NCBI RefSeq assembly: GCF_001650405.1
Contig: NZ_LWCU01000008.1
Coordinates: 25,333-89,332, forward strand
Direction of reading: 5' to 3'
Source: Microbacterium sp. H83
Lineage (GTDB): Bacteria; Actinomycetota; Actinomycetes; Actinomycetales; Microbacteriaceae
DNA length: 64,000 nucleotides
Program-made: the position numbers and the translations under genes
Shown: in pieces, positions 16,116 through 24,448 of the stretch
How positions within the stretch are numbered: position 1 is the first letter of the stretch
Layout: every line of letters begins with the position of its first letter
The notes under the pieces: model-generated
Told to the model about the DNA's origin: nothing
The model's input: the letters and a program-made list of their open reading frames with translations, nothing else
Databases searched by the model: none

Positions 16116-16135
16116 ATGCGTACGTTCGTACACAT
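16116..16135. promoter_or_regulatory. TetR-type operator palindrome
   Basis: ATGCGTACGTTCGTACACAT has a perfect GTACG-TT-CGTAC core, extended by ATG/CAT on both sides. It lies 20 bases upstream of the acetyltransferase ATG and 39 upstream of the divergent thrE-like gene, where promoter elements would be. Size and symmetry fit the site of the adjacent TetR repressor. Confidence 0.65.
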
Positions 16136-16173
16136 GGGTCGAGGTCCCGGAGCATCGCCCCGGAGGCGCGAGA

Positions 16174-17583
16174 ATGGAGGACATGTCCCCGAACTCCCCG
16201 CGGCGACTGCTCGCCTCCGTGCAGCGGATCCTGCACACCGACCCGACCTCCGCCGCTCTCACCGAGGCGATCCCCGTGATCGACGATCGCACGATCCCCC
16301 GGGTGCTCGATCTCGCCACCCGCATCGGGGAGTCGATGTTCGCGGTCGGCGCGTCAGCCCACGAGGTCACCCTCGCCATCACCCGGGTCTGCGCCGCCTA
16401 TCGCATGCGCGACGTGCAGGTCGACGTCACCTACAACTCGATCACCGTCTCCTTCCACCTCAGCGGAGAGGCGTGGCCGGAGACCCTGGTGCGGGTCGTG
16501 CGCGTCGCGGCTCCCGACCATGCCAAGCTCCAGCGCGTGCAGGCGCTCGTCGCCGACATCGACGACGGCCTCGACCTCGAGTCGGCCCGCACGGCCTTCC
16601 GCGTCATCCGCAGGGTGCCGTTCCGCTACCAGCAGCCGGTCGTGATCGTCGCCCGCGCCCTGCTCGCGGTCGGGGTGAGCATCATGCTCGGCGCCTCGCC
16701 GATCGTCGTCGGCCTCACGTTCGTCGCCGCGCTCGGCGCGGCGCTCACCCAGGCCGGACTCGCCCGCCTCCGCGTGCCGCTTTTCTTCAGCCAGATCGCC
16801 GGAGGGTTCGTGACGACGGTCGTCGCGGTCATCGTCTCGGCGCTCGGCGCCGCGGGCATCGAGCCGTTCGTCGGCATCCGGCCGTCGATCATCGTCGCCT
16901 CCGGCATCGTGCTCATGCTCGCGGGTCTCACCGTCGTCGGCGCCGCACAGGACGCGATCGACGGCTTCGCCCTCACCGCGGGCGGGCGCATCCTCGACCT
17001 GACGATGCAGACGCTCGGCGTGGTGATCGGCATCCTCGTCGGGCTGGAGCTGGGCGGCGTGCTCGGGTTCACGATGGAGCTCCCCGACGACCCCGCCCCC
17101 TTCGGGCCGCTGCTCGGTCAGTTCGCCGGCGCGATCATCATCGCCGTCGCGGTCGCCGTCTTCAACGGCGCGGGTCTGCGCATCATCCTCGTCAGCGCGC
17201 TGCTCAGCGCCGTCACGCTGGCCGGATACTCCGCGACCACGGCGCTCAACCTGCACCCTGCCGCGGCGAGCGCGATCGGTGCCCTCCTCGCGAGCGTGGT
17301 CGGGATGCTGATCGCCCGCAATCTGCACGTGCCCTCGGTCGCCGTGACGACGGCGGCCATCGTGCCGCTCGTGCCCGGAGTCGCGGTCTTCCAGGGACTG
17401 CTCGAGATGGTGCACGCAGCGGGCACCTCCACCGGAGTGCTCGGCATCGGCGGCTCGCTGATCGACGCGGCGGTGATCGGCATCGCGCTCGCGTCCGGAG
17501 CATCCCTCGGCCTCTACCTCGGGACGCCGATGCGGGCGACGCTCAGCAGCGTCGCGAAGACGAGGGCTCGCGTGCGGCGCTGA
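16174..17583 (+). CDS. threonine/serine exporter family protein (ThrE)
   Basis: A 469-residue protein in which the two halves found separately as YjjP and YjjB in other bacteria are fused. The soluble N-terminal domain contains AVGASAHEVTLAITRVC and QVDVTYNSITVSF, the ThrE signature; about ten transmembrane segments follow, with the second domain in the last 150 residues (IVPLVPGVAVFQGLLEMVHA). It exports threonine, serine or small peptides. ATG at 16174 has GGAGGCGCGAGA upstream; a second ATG at 16183 is possible. It is divergent from the acetyltransferase/TetR operon and could share control by the palindrome between them. Confidence 0.9.
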   Translation: MEDMSPNSPRRLLASVQRILHTDPTSAALTEAIPVIDDRTIPRVLDLATRIGESMFAVGASAHEVTLAITRVCAAYRMRDVQVDVTYNSITVSFHLSGEAWPETLVRVVRVAAPDHAKLQRVQALVADIDDGLDLESARTAFRVIRRVPFRYQQPVVIVARALLAVGVSIMLGASPIVVGLTFVAALGAALTQAGLARLRVPLFFSQIAGGFVTTVVAVIVSALGAAGIEPFVGIRPSIIVASGIVLMLAGLTVVGAAQDAIDGFALTAGGRILDLTMQTLGVVIGILVGLELGGVLGFTMELPDDPAPFGPLLGQFAGAIIIAVAVAVFNGAGLRIILVSALLSAVTLAGYSATTALNLHPAAASAIGALLASVVGMLIARNLHVPSVAVTTAAIVPLVPGVAVFQGLLEMVHAAGTSTGVLGIGGSLIDAAVIGIALASGASLGLYLGTPMRATLSSVAKTRARVRR

Positions 17584-17604
17584 TCCGCGTCCGGCGTCTC
17601 TCCC

Positions 17605-17877
17605 TCACATCTCCCAGTCATCGATCGACGCGGTCGGCGGATCCAGAGGCTCGGGAGGGCGATGCTCCCGTTCGACGGACACGACGACGCGGGAGGTCCC
17701 ATGGATGAGCACGCTCACCATCTCGTCTCCGTCGGAGAGGTCCACGAACGCGGGCGGCGAGGCGGCCGCGGCCTCGATCTGCGACATCACGTGGACCAGA
17801 TCCCGATCACCGCCCAGCAGGAAGTCCCTGCCGTCGACCTCGACATGCGTCCTGATCCCTGTCCGTGCGCCGCCCAT
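17605..17877 (-). CDS. small conserved actinobacterial protein of unknown function
   Basis: A 90-residue protein starting MGGARTGIRTHVEVDGRDFL, with LLGGDRDLVHVMSQIEAAAA and an acidic tail PPTASIDDWEM. The ATG at 17877 is preferred to the longer frame. I do not recognise a named domain, but the beta-alpha pattern and position, next to a DUF7882 gene on the same strand 75 bases upstream, suggest a compact folded protein rather than a chance frame. It may be co-transcribed with the DUF7882 gene. No function assigned. Confidence 0.65.
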   Translation of the reverse strand: MGGARTGIRTHVEVDGRDFLLGGDRDLVHVMSQIEAAAASPPAFVDLSDGDEMVSVLIHGTSRVVVSVEREHRPPEPLDPPTASIDDWEM

Positions 17878-17952
17878 GTCAGCGACGGTAGGCGCGACCC
17901 GCGCGATCACTCAGGGGGTTGCGTACCGTCGAACCCGGGAGTAAAGGCGGCG

Positions 17953-18288
17953 CTACGCGCTGGCGAGATCCGGCGACTTCGCAGCGCCCTCCGCCGTCGG
18001 CTCCGGCACGAGGTACAGGCCGCTCGGCGAGTTCGCCGTGAAGGCGAGAGCCTCGACCCATGCACGGTTGATCTGGGGCTGACGGCTGCCGAAGTACTTG
18101 AACACGATCGAGCTGCCCGCGTGGATCCACACGGTCGTCCGGCCGCCGCCGATGCTCGCGTCTTCCTTCCAGGTGAAGCCGAACGGCTCACCGCGGCGGA
18201 GCTTCGCCGTGACCGCGAGCTGGATGTGGGTGAGAGCGCGGTCTTCGATCTCCACCTTGGGACCACCCTCATAGATGAACTTGCCCAT
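17953..18288 (-). CDS. DUF7882 family protein (first of three paralogues)
   Basis: A 111-residue protein: GKFIYEGGPKVEIEDRALTH, LRRGEPFGFTWKED, SIGGGRTTVWIH, SRQPQINRAWVEALAFTANS. This pattern belongs to the small DUF7882 family of Actinobacteria, formerly often mislabelled as an ATP-dependent DNA ligase; no ligase motif KxDG is present. It is about 70 percent identical by eye to the protein at 23749-24090 and more distantly related to 30650-30988. Start ATG at 18288 follows GAGGAGCCCGTC. Function unknown; the conserved basic and aromatic residues are compatible with binding a nucleic acid or nucleotide. Confidence 0.8.
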   Translation of the reverse strand: MGKFIYEGGPKVEIEDRALTHIQLAVTAKLRRGEPFGFTWKEDASIGGGRTTVWIHAGSSIVFKYFGSRQPQINRAWVEALAFTANSPSGLYLVPEPTAEGAAKSPDLASA

Positions 18289-18460
18289 GACGGGCTCCTC
18301 TTCGTCGTCGCCACGGGAACCCGCGCCAAGAGGCGCGACCGAGATGATCGCTGAGTGGTGATGTCTCCACTATCCCACCGATGCCGAGGGATCGACAGCC
18401 CGTTCCGCACCGCTCGGTCGGAATGGCCCCGGACGCGCACCGGACGTGCCGGTCACGTCA

Positions 18461-19084
18461 TCAGTGCGCGCTGCCCCCGTAGAGCTCGCCCACCGGGACG
18501 GGCACGGCGAGCACGTTCCCGGGAGGGGCCAGCGGGCAGGCCCACGCCGGGTCGTACGCACACGACGGGTTGTACGCGAAGTTGAAGTCGAGCACGATCG
18601 TGCCCTGCACGGGGTCGGATCCGAGGTCGGCGCCCTTGATGGTGTCGAGCAGGTACCGGCCGCCGCCGTACGTACCGCCCGGTCGGCCCGCCAGGGCGTC
18701 GCGCACCGGGACGAACAGCCCACCGCCGTACGAGGTGATACGCCAGACGTCGAGCGATCCGACGTCCGGCACCTCGACCCGCCCCACGCGGTCGAAGGGC
18801 ACGACGCCATCGGTGCCGGTCGCGAACTCGAACCCGGCGGACTCCGTGTCGAGGAGAGGCAGCTCGAAACGCCACGCGGGATCGTACGGCGCGACGGGAA
18901 GACCCTCGAACAGCGCCCGATCCTCGGCGAGCAGCGGGGTCGACGGATGCCGCAGCAGGAGGTCGTCGCGCTCGATGCGCCACAGCTCGTGGGCCTCCTC
19001 CGGCGAGGACGACTGGCGCACCGCGGCGTACAGCGCGAAGACGCGGCGTCGCCAGTCGACGACCTGGAAGGCCGTGAGATCCAT
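18461..19084 (-). CDS. DUF1684 domain protein
   Basis: A 207-residue protein of the DUF1684 family. The hallmark blocks are FVPVRDALAGRPGGTYGGGR followed by YLLDT, and the C-terminal LDFNFAYNPSCAYDPAWACP with LAPPGNVL. The N-terminal part contains WRRRVFALYAAVR and the HPSTPLL motif typical of the family. The conserved CAY...WACP segment suggests a metal or cofactor site, but the biochemical role is unknown. It ends a cluster of minus-strand genes; its start is 5 bases after the stop of the DUF6458 gene, indicating co-transcription. Confidence 0.88.
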   Translation of the reverse strand: MDLTAFQVVDWRRRVFALYAAVRQSSSPEEAHELWRIERDDLLLRHPSTPLLAEDRALFEGLPVAPYDPAWRFELPLLDTESAGFEFATGTDGVVPFDRVGRVEVPDVGSLDVWRITSYGGGLFVPVRDALAGRPGGTYGGGRYLLDTIKGADLGSDPVQGTIVLDFNFAYNPSCAYDPAWACPLAPPGNVLAVPVPVGELYGGSAH

Positions 19085-19089
19085 CGGGC

Positions 19090-19350
19090 TCAGACGATGG
19101 GGTCGTTGTCGCTCACGCTGCGGCGCGTGACGCGGTCGCCCGTCGCGGGATCGACCGTGGTGCGCGCGACGCTGTCGGTCTGACGACGCCGCATGACGAG
19201 GACGAGGCTGATCAGGAAGACCAGGACTCCCGCCGCCATGAGGATGTAGCCGATCATGTCGAGGTTGACGTAGCCGCCGGTGTCGACGTTGATGGCGAAG
19301 ACGAGGATCGCTCCGATGACGACGAGTGCGATGCCGCTGCCGATACCCAT
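19090..19350 (-). CDS. DUF6458 family small membrane protein
   Basis: An 86-residue protein with two transmembrane segments: MGIGSGIALVVIGAILVFAI and, after a GYVNLDMIGYI loop, ILMAAGVLVFLISLVLVMRR. The cytoplasmic tail is RRQTDSVARTTVDPATGDRV. This layout is characteristic of DUF6458, abundant in Actinobacteria. ATG at 19350 has GGAAAGGGTGG upstream; the longer frame adds a non-family extension. Five bases separate it from the DUF1684 gene downstream, so they form an operon. Function unknown. Confidence 0.85.
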   Translation of the reverse strand: MGIGSGIALVVIGAILVFAINVDTGGYVNLDMIGYILMAAGVLVFLISLVLVMRRRQTDSVARTTVDPATGDRVTRRSVSDNDPIV

Positions 19351-19458
19351 GATGACCACCCTTTCCGAGACCGCGGGCGCGGCCTCGGACGACAACAGTA
19401 GAGCCGTGAGCAGGTCACCCGAAAGAGATGGACACCGCTCCCCCGTCGTGGTAGCGCC

Positions 19459-20199
19459 TCACCGCCCCGACTGCGGGGGCGCCGTCGCTCCGAGCTCCTC
19501 CCACAGGTGGGCGATCGAGGCCGCACCGCGCCGCAGCATCGTGAGCGACACGCTCTCGTCGCTCGCATGCCAGTGATCGTCGGGAAGGCCGGTGCCGATG
19601 AGGATCACCGGCGCTCCGAGCGTCTTGGCGAGGAAGTCCGCCGGTCCGCCGCCCGCGTTCCCCATGCGCCCGGCGAGCGGGAGGCCGTACCCGCGCTCGA
19701 GCGCGCGTTCGAGCGCGTCCCGAGCGGTTCCCGCAGGGCTGATGTACGCCTCCTGCGCGATGACCTCGTCAGTCTCGAGCGTGTACTCGACGTGAGCGGG
19801 GACGACCTCGGCGACGAACTCGCGCAGCTGGTCGGCGACGGTGTGGACGCGCTGACCGGGTACCGTGCGGATGCTGAAGGAGGCCTCCGCCGTCTCGGGG
19901 ATCACCGAGCGCTCCAGGCCGAGCGGGTCGCCGGCGAGCAGCGCGAGGATCTCGATCGACGGCCGGGCCCACAGTCTCTCGAGGAGCGTGTAGCCCTCCT
20001 CGCCGTCGACCGCGGTGGTCTCGACCCGCGCCATCCACTCGTCCTCGTCGGACGGAAGGTCTGCGAAGTCCGCGCGACGCTCGGATGTGAGCTCGTCGAC
20101 GTCGTCGTAGAAGCGGGGCAGTCGGATGCGCCCGTGATCGTCGTGCAGCGCGCTGACGACATCGGCGACGACGTGGGCCGGGTTCACCGTCACCCCCAC
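19459..20199 (-). pseudogene. M20 family peptidase, C-terminal part only
   Basis: The 246-codon frame encodes only the last half of an M20 dipeptidase/carboxypeptidase (normally about 440-460 residues). It begins inside the dimerisation (lid) domain at VNPAHVVADVVSALHDDHGR, continues with FSIRTVPGQRV, and ends with the catalytic-domain strand and metal ligand His in GTGLPDDHWHASDES. The N-terminal zinc ligands and general base Glu are absent. The frame opens at a GTG exactly where a truncated SDR gene ends, so a deletion removed the first half of this gene together with the end of the SDR gene. It cannot be an active peptidase. Confidence 0.8.
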
Positions 20200-20465
20200 A
20201 CGTCGATGCGCCCGAACGCCGCGACGGCCGTTGCCGCCAGAGCCTGCACCGCGGCTTCGTCGGTGACGTCCGTCGGCACGACCAGGGCCTCACCGCCCGC
20301 CGCGCGGCATTCCTCGGCCACGACCTCGAGGGCGCTCGCACTGCGGGATGCCAGGACGAGTCGGGCTCCTCGGCGCGCATGGCGGTGCGCGGTCGCGCGG
20401 CCGATGCCGCTCGACGCGCCGGTGATGACGACGACGGGCGGGTTCCTCTTCCGGGCTGCGCGCAT
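20190..20465 (-). pseudogene. short-chain dehydrogenase, N-terminal part only
   Basis: 91 codons encode a normal SDR start: VVVITGASSGIGRATAHRHA (the TGxxxGIG cofactor motif), LVLASRSASALEVVAEECRA, and the VVPTDVTDEAAV strand. The next family block should be RIDVWVNNAG; here the sequence reads FGRIDVWG and stops (TGA at 20190-20192). About 160 residues, including the Ser-Tyr-Lys catalytic triad, are missing. The next bases belong to the M20 peptidase fragment. ATG at 20465. Confidence 0.8.
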
Positions 20466-20530
20466 GCGGCGACGATAGGTGCCGCATCACGGGCTCACCG
20501 GCCCCTTGACAGATCGGGTGCGGCCTGCGA

Positions 20531-21976
20531 TCAGCGCGGCGCGAGGTCGGGTGCCGTCGCGATGCCGAACTCGCGGCGCAGTGCCGTGAGCGCCGCGAAC
20601 CATCCGGGCAGTCCGGTGACACCCGGCCCCGGCGCGGTCGACGCGGAGGCGAGGTAGACCCCGGGGATCGGCGTCCGCCACGGCTCGCCGCTGAAGGTGG
20701 GTCGCGCGAACAGCTGCCAGAGCTCGGGGGCGCCCGCCGAGATGTCGCCGCCCGGATAGTTGGGGTTGTGGCGCTCGACCTCGATCGCGGTGCGGGAGCT
20801 CGTCGCGAGGATCCGGTCCCGGAACCCGGGCGCGAACCGCTCGATCTGCGCGGTCACGGCTTCCCGGCGGTCGGCCGGGCTGCCAGCGGGCACGTGCGTG
20901 TACGTCCACAGCGTGTGCTTCCCCGCCGGCGCCCTCGTCGCGTCGAAGACCGACGGCTGCGAGACGAGCACGTAGGGGCGGTCGGGCAGTCGCCCTCGAT
21001 GCACCGCGTTCTCGGCCTCCGCGACCTCCTGCCGCGTACCGCCGACGTGCACGGTGCCCGCTCGGGCCAGCTCGGGATGCCGCCAGGGCACCGGTCCGTC
21101 GAGCGCGAAGTCGACCTTCGCGACGCCGCCGCCGTAGCGGAAGCGCCGGAGCGCCCGACGGTATCGCGCCGGAAGCCGGTCGCCGGCGAGACCGAGGAAG
21201 GCTTTCGGCGTGACGTCGAGGAGCGTGACCGCGGCCTCCGGCAGCTCGGCCAGCGAGGTCACATCATGGTCGAGGATCAGCTCGCCGCCGTGCGCGCGCA
21301 GGTCGTCGAGCAGCGCGGTGATGATCGACTGGCTGCCGCCGACGGGGATCGGCCACCCCTGAGCGTGGGCGTAGGTCGTGAGGGCGAGCCCGGCGCCGGC
21401 TCCGGCGATGCTCGGCTGCGCGAGGATCGTGTGGGCCGCGACGCCCGTGAGCAGGGCCGGGGCGACCTCCTCGCGGAACCGCGCGTTCCACGCCGGGGTG
21501 CCCTGCTCGAGGGAGCGGAGCCCGAAGACGATCGGGGTGCGCAGGCGGTCGGGGATGCGCAGGAGCGGCGACCCGGTGAACTCCGCGACCTCGCTCGCCC
21601 GCTCGACGAGCGGACGCAGCAGTCGCGCGTAGGCGTCCCCGTCGGCGCCCAGCCCCTCGCGGGTGCGCTCGAGGTCCCGATACGCGATCCCGGCGCGACC
21701 GCCGTCGAGGGGCTGCGCGAAGGAGACCTCGGGCGTGACGAACGGGATGCGGTCGCTCAGGCCGAACTCGCGGAAGAAGCGCGACTCGAACGCCATCGGA
21801 TGCACGGCCGAGCACACGTCGTGGTGGAACCCCGGAAGAGTGAGCTCACGGGTCGCCGCGCCCCCGCCTGGCTGGTCGGCCCTCTCGTACACCCGAACCC
21901 GCATCCCTGCGCGCGCGAGCGTCACCGCTCCGGCGAGACCGTTCGGACCGGCACCGACGACGACCGCTGTATCCAT
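20531..21976 (-). CDS. FAD-dependent phytoene desaturase-like oxidoreductase
   Basis: A 481-residue flavoprotein of the phytoene desaturase/amine oxidase superfamily. The dinucleotide-binding motif is [19 protein letters not shown] followed by [12 protein letters not shown]; the family's C-terminal FAD block is here [20 protein letters not shown] with WFAAL. A VPVGGSQ-type block ([20 protein letters not shown]) is also clear. Members include carotenoid desaturases and the PYROXD2-like group; without crt neighbours (no phytoene synthase nearby) a carotenoid role is uncertain. ATG at 21976. It is transcribed toward the SDR/M20 scar. Confidence 0.88.
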   Translation of the reverse strand: MDTAVVVGAGPNGLAGAVTLARAGMRVRVYERADQPGGGAATRELTLPGFHHDVCSAVHPMAFESRFFREFGLSDRIPFVTPEVSFAQPLDGGRAGIAYRDLERTREGLGADGDAYARLLRPLVERASEVAEFTGSPLLRIPDRLRTPIVFGLRSLEQGTPAWNARFREEVAPALLTGVAAHTILAQPSIAGAGAGLALTTYAHAQGWPIPVGGSQSIITALLDDLRAHGGELILDHDVTSLAELPEAAVTLLDVTPKAFLGLAGDRLPARYRRALRRFRYGGGVAKVDFALDGPVPWRHPELARAGTVHVGGTRQEVAEAENAVHRGRLPDRPYVLVSQPSVFDATRAPAGKHTLWTYTHVPAGSPADRREAVTAQIERFAPGFRDRILATSSRTAIEVERHNPNYPGGDISAGAPELWQLFARPTFSGEPWRTPIPGVYLASASTAPGPGVTGLPGWFAALTALRREFGIATAPDLAPR

Positions 21977-22212
21977 GAATCGATCATCTCTCGCCGCAGG
22001 CTCCCGGGGGAACCGGTTGACAGCGCGAACCGCGCCCCGCCAGCCCGAGTAGCCGGAGATGTCGCCAGGGCTGACTGTAGGATCTCGACTCGCCGTTGTG
22101 AAGGGGGTTCCGTGAAGGCGACGCGGGTCCTCTTATATCGTGTGAGACGGAAATCCCGTCCCGACCATGGCCGCTCACGGCTTCTGGTACCCCGCCGGAC
22201 CAGGAGGTCATC

Positions 22213-22860
22213 ATCACGACCGCGCGAACTCCGCGTGCGCCGGATCTCAGCGCACGGTTCGTCGCCGCGCTGAACATAGAGAGGGCGGCGATCTCCACCC
22301 TGGACGTGCCGTTCGACGTCGAGACGGTCAGCGCGAGCGACGACCTCGCCGCGCACTTCATCGAATCCCAACTGGATGCCGGCGAGGGACCGAGCTGGGA
22401 TGCCCACCGCTCGCAGGCTCCCGTCCTCGTCCCCCACCTCGGCGAGGTGTCTCCCGTCCGCTGGCCGATCTTCGGTCAGGCGATCGCCGAGTCGGGCGTG
22501 CGCGCGCTCTACTCCTTCCCCCTGGCGATCGGCTCGCTGCGCATGGGAGCCGTCGACCTGTACGCCGAGTCGGCGGATGCGCTGAGCCCGAACGCGATCG
22601 ATCTCGCGACGGACCTCGTCGCCCGATCGGCCGCCGATGTCCTCGAGCATGCGCTGCGGACCCGGAGTCTCGAGCCCTCGGACGACAGCCCGTTCTCGCG
22701 GCGCGAGGTGCATCAGGCCACGGGCATGGTGATCGCGCAGCTCCGCATCCCCCCCACCGAGGCACTTCTTCGCATCCGCGCCCATGCGTTCGCCTCCGGC
22801 CGCTCCGTGCGCGAGACGGCCGCCGACATCACATCCCGCCGACTCACCCTAGAACCGTGA
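22213..22860 (+). CDS. GAF and ANTAR domain regulator, apparent ATC start
   Basis: About 215 residues. The GAF domain begins at FVAALNIERAAISTLDV and includes ETVSASDDLAAHFIESQLDA and RALYSFPLAIGSLRMGAVDL; the ANTAR domain is at the C-terminus (REVHQATGMVIAQLRIPPTE, then ALLRIRAHAFA). ANTAR proteins bind paired RNA hairpins and act as antiterminators. There is no ATG, GTG or TTG in frame from the TGA at 22099 until GTG 22306, which would cut off the first GAF strand. A strong AGGAGG (22202-22207) lies 5 bases before ATC 22213 in frame. So either ATC is used or a base has changed. It is followed 31 bases later by a second GAF/ANTAR gene. Confidence 0.72.
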   Translation: MTTARTPRAPDLSARFVAALNIERAAISTLDVPFDVETVSASDDLAAHFIESQLDAGEGPSWDAHRSQAPVLVPHLGEVSPVRWPIFGQAIAESGVRALYSFPLAIGSLRMGAVDLYAESADALSPNAIDLATDLVARSAADVLEHALRTRSLEPSDDSPFSRREVHQATGMVIAQLRIPPTEALLRIRAHAFASGRSVRETAADITSRRLTLEP

Positions 22861-22891
22861 TTCGCACCGACCCGAAAGGTAGGTTGTGCTC

Positions 22892-23605
22892 ATGATCGCC
22901 CAGACCCGCGAGGCCCAGCTCGCACAGACATTCGTCGCCCTGGCCGACACGCTCGTCAACGACTACGACATGGTCGACGTCCTGCAGACGCTGGTCGAAC
23001 AGTCGTCGCGGATCCTGGAGGCCGCCGATGCGGGCCTCCTGCTGCCCAACGCGTCCGGTGACCTCGAGGTGGTCGCATCGACGAGCGAGCGCAGCCACCT
23101 CGTGAGTCTGCTGCAGCTGCGCGCCGACGAAGGCCCCTGCGTCGACGCGTACGAGACCGGCTCCGTCGTCTCCGTCGACGACATCGCCTCCAGCGCCGCG
23201 CGCTGGCCGACCTTCGCCGAGAGCGCGGCCAGCGTCGGATACCGCGCCCTGTACGCGATACCGATGAGGTTCCGCGACGATGTCATCGGCTCCCTCAATC
23301 TCTTCAGCGATCGCGCGGGACCGCTGCCCGCGAACGACCTCACCATCGCCAGGGCGCTCACGGACATCGCGACCATCAGCCCGATCCAGGAGCGTGCCCT
23401 CCGGGATGCGAACATCGCCCGCGACCAGCTGCAGCGAGCGCTCGACAGCCGCGTGCTGATCGAGCAGGCGAAGGGCGTCCTCTCCCACAGCGAGCAGGTC
23501 GACATGGACGAGGCCTTCCGGCTGCTGCGACATCGGGCGCGCAGCAGCGGGCGACGCCTGTCGGTGGTGGCCCAGGAGGTCATCGACTCCGCCGCCTCGC
23601 ACTGA
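22892..23605 (+). CDS. GAF and ANTAR domain regulator
   Basis: A 237-residue protein with a full GAF domain (LVNDYDMVDVLQTLVEQSSR, EVVASTSERSHLVSLLQLRA, DEGPCVDAYETG, YRALYAIPMRFRDDVIGSLN) and a C-terminal ANTAR helix set (RVLIEQAKGVLSHSEQVDMD, EAFRLLRHRAR). ANTAR domains bind RNA and prevent termination; the GAF domain probably senses a small ligand or redox state. ATG at 22892 is chosen over GTG at 22886 from its distance to GAAAGGTAGG. It follows another GAF/ANTAR gene in tandem and precedes a DUF7882 gene whose leader has a strong hairpin. Confidence 0.9.
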   Translation: MIAQTREAQLAQTFVALADTLVNDYDMVDVLQTLVEQSSRILEAADAGLLLPNASGDLEVVASTSERSHLVSLLQLRADEGPCVDAYETGSVVSVDDIASSAARWPTFAESAASVGYRALYAIPMRFRDDVIGSLNLFSDRAGPLPANDLTIARALTDIATISPIQERALRDANIARDQLQRALDSRVLIEQAKGVLSHSEQVDMDEAFRLLRHRARSSGRRLSVVAQEVIDSAASH

Positions 23606-23656
23606 CCGCCCGCGCAGGGTTCCTTCGCCGCGGGCGACACGATATTCTGTGGATGT

Positions 23657-23680
23657 GGTCGCGGATCCTCGGATCCGACC
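23657..23680 (+). promoter_or_regulatory. stem-loop in the DUF7882 leader
   Basis: GGTCG-C-GGATCC pairs with GGATCCGACC across TC (10 paired bases, one bulged C). It lies 52 bases after the ANTAR gene stop and 69 before the DUF7882 ATG. It could be a terminator for the ANTAR operon or an RNA element in front of the next gene. Its loop does not show the AxxxxG ANTAR hexaloop pattern. Confidence 0.45.
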
Positions 23681-23748
23681 GATGCCACCGCTGGTCCCAG
23701 TCCCCGACTCGCGTCTCCGTTGAGATCGACAGTCACAGGGGGCCCGCG

Positions 23749-24090
23749 ATGGGAAGCTTCATCTACGAGAGCAATGTCAAGGTAGAGATCGAGGACCGCG
23801 CGCTCGCGCACCTGCAGATCGTCATCACTGCGAAGCTGCGCCGCAGCGAACCGTTCACCTTCACCTGGAAGGAGGACCCGAGCATCGGCGGGGGACGTAC
23901 GACGGTGTGGCTGCACGGGCGCAGCGCGATCGTGTACAAGTTCCATGGAAGCCGCCAGCCGTCGATCAACCGGCGATGGGTCGAGGCGCTCTCGTACACG
24001 GCGCACGCGCCGACGGGGCTGTACCTCGTCCACGAGCCGATGCAGAGCTTCGCGGATCACGAGGACAAGGGCCACGCGATCCCTCTCTGA
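23749..24090 (+). CDS. DUF7882 family protein (second paralogue)
   Basis: A 113-residue protein closely matching the 17953-18288 paralogue: GSFIYESNVKVEIEDRALAH, TAKLRRSEPFTFTWKED, SIGGGRTTVWLH, GSRQPSINRRWVEALSYTAH. The two differ mainly in the C-terminal tail (here SFADHEDKGHAIPL). ATG at 23749; AGGGGGCCC lies just before. The location directly downstream of two ANTAR regulators and a leader hairpin hints at RNA-level control. Function unknown. Confidence 0.8.
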   Translation: MGSFIYESNVKVEIEDRALAHLQIVITAKLRRSEPFTFTWKEDPSIGGGRTTVWLHGRSAIVYKFHGSRQPSINRRWVEALSYTAHAPTGLYLVHEPMQSFADHEDKGHAIPL

Positions 24091-24187
24091 GATCGGCGTC
24101 GGGTGGCGCTTCGGCGGTGGCGACCACAACCCGGCTTCGATCTCAACCCCCTGTGCGCGGGGCGGCACGCAGGCGGAGCCTGGGCCC

Positions 24188-24391
24188 ATGAGCCACCCCG
24201 ATGACATCAAGCAGCCCCTCGACCACCTCCCCCCGCTCGACGAACGCGACAAGGCCGTCGAGATCGAGGAGCCGAGCTACCCGACGTCCGAGTCGCCGAC
24301 CGGCCCCGCCCACGCCTCGCCCGAGACGGCCGCCGAACCGGACAAGCCGAACCGTCACGGCGTCGACAAGCTTCCGCCGACGTCGCGCTAA
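24188..24391 (+). CDS. small proline-rich acidic protein
   Basis: A 67-residue hydrophilic protein: MSHPDDIKQPLDHLPPLDER at the start, DKAVEIEEPSYPTSESPTG, ending NRHGVDKLPPTSR. GGCGGAGCCTGGGCCC precedes the ATG. It is low-complexity and probably disordered, one of several such small proteins in this window. A CAACCCCCTG motif lies 37 bases upstream of the start. No family is recognised. Confidence 0.5.
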   Translation: MSHPDDIKQPLDHLPPLDERDKAVEIEEPSYPTSESPTGPAHASPETAAEPDKPNRHGVDKLPPTSR

Positions 24392-24448
24392 TCCGGACCC
24401 CGCCGACGCGGGAGTCCTCGGGTCGCGCGGCCCGAGGCCTCCTGCGCG

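Noticed and set aside
17953..18288. ATP-dependent DNA ligase label for the DUF7882 proteins
   Set aside because: About 110 residues and no KxDG or other ligase motif; the label is a known type of database error.
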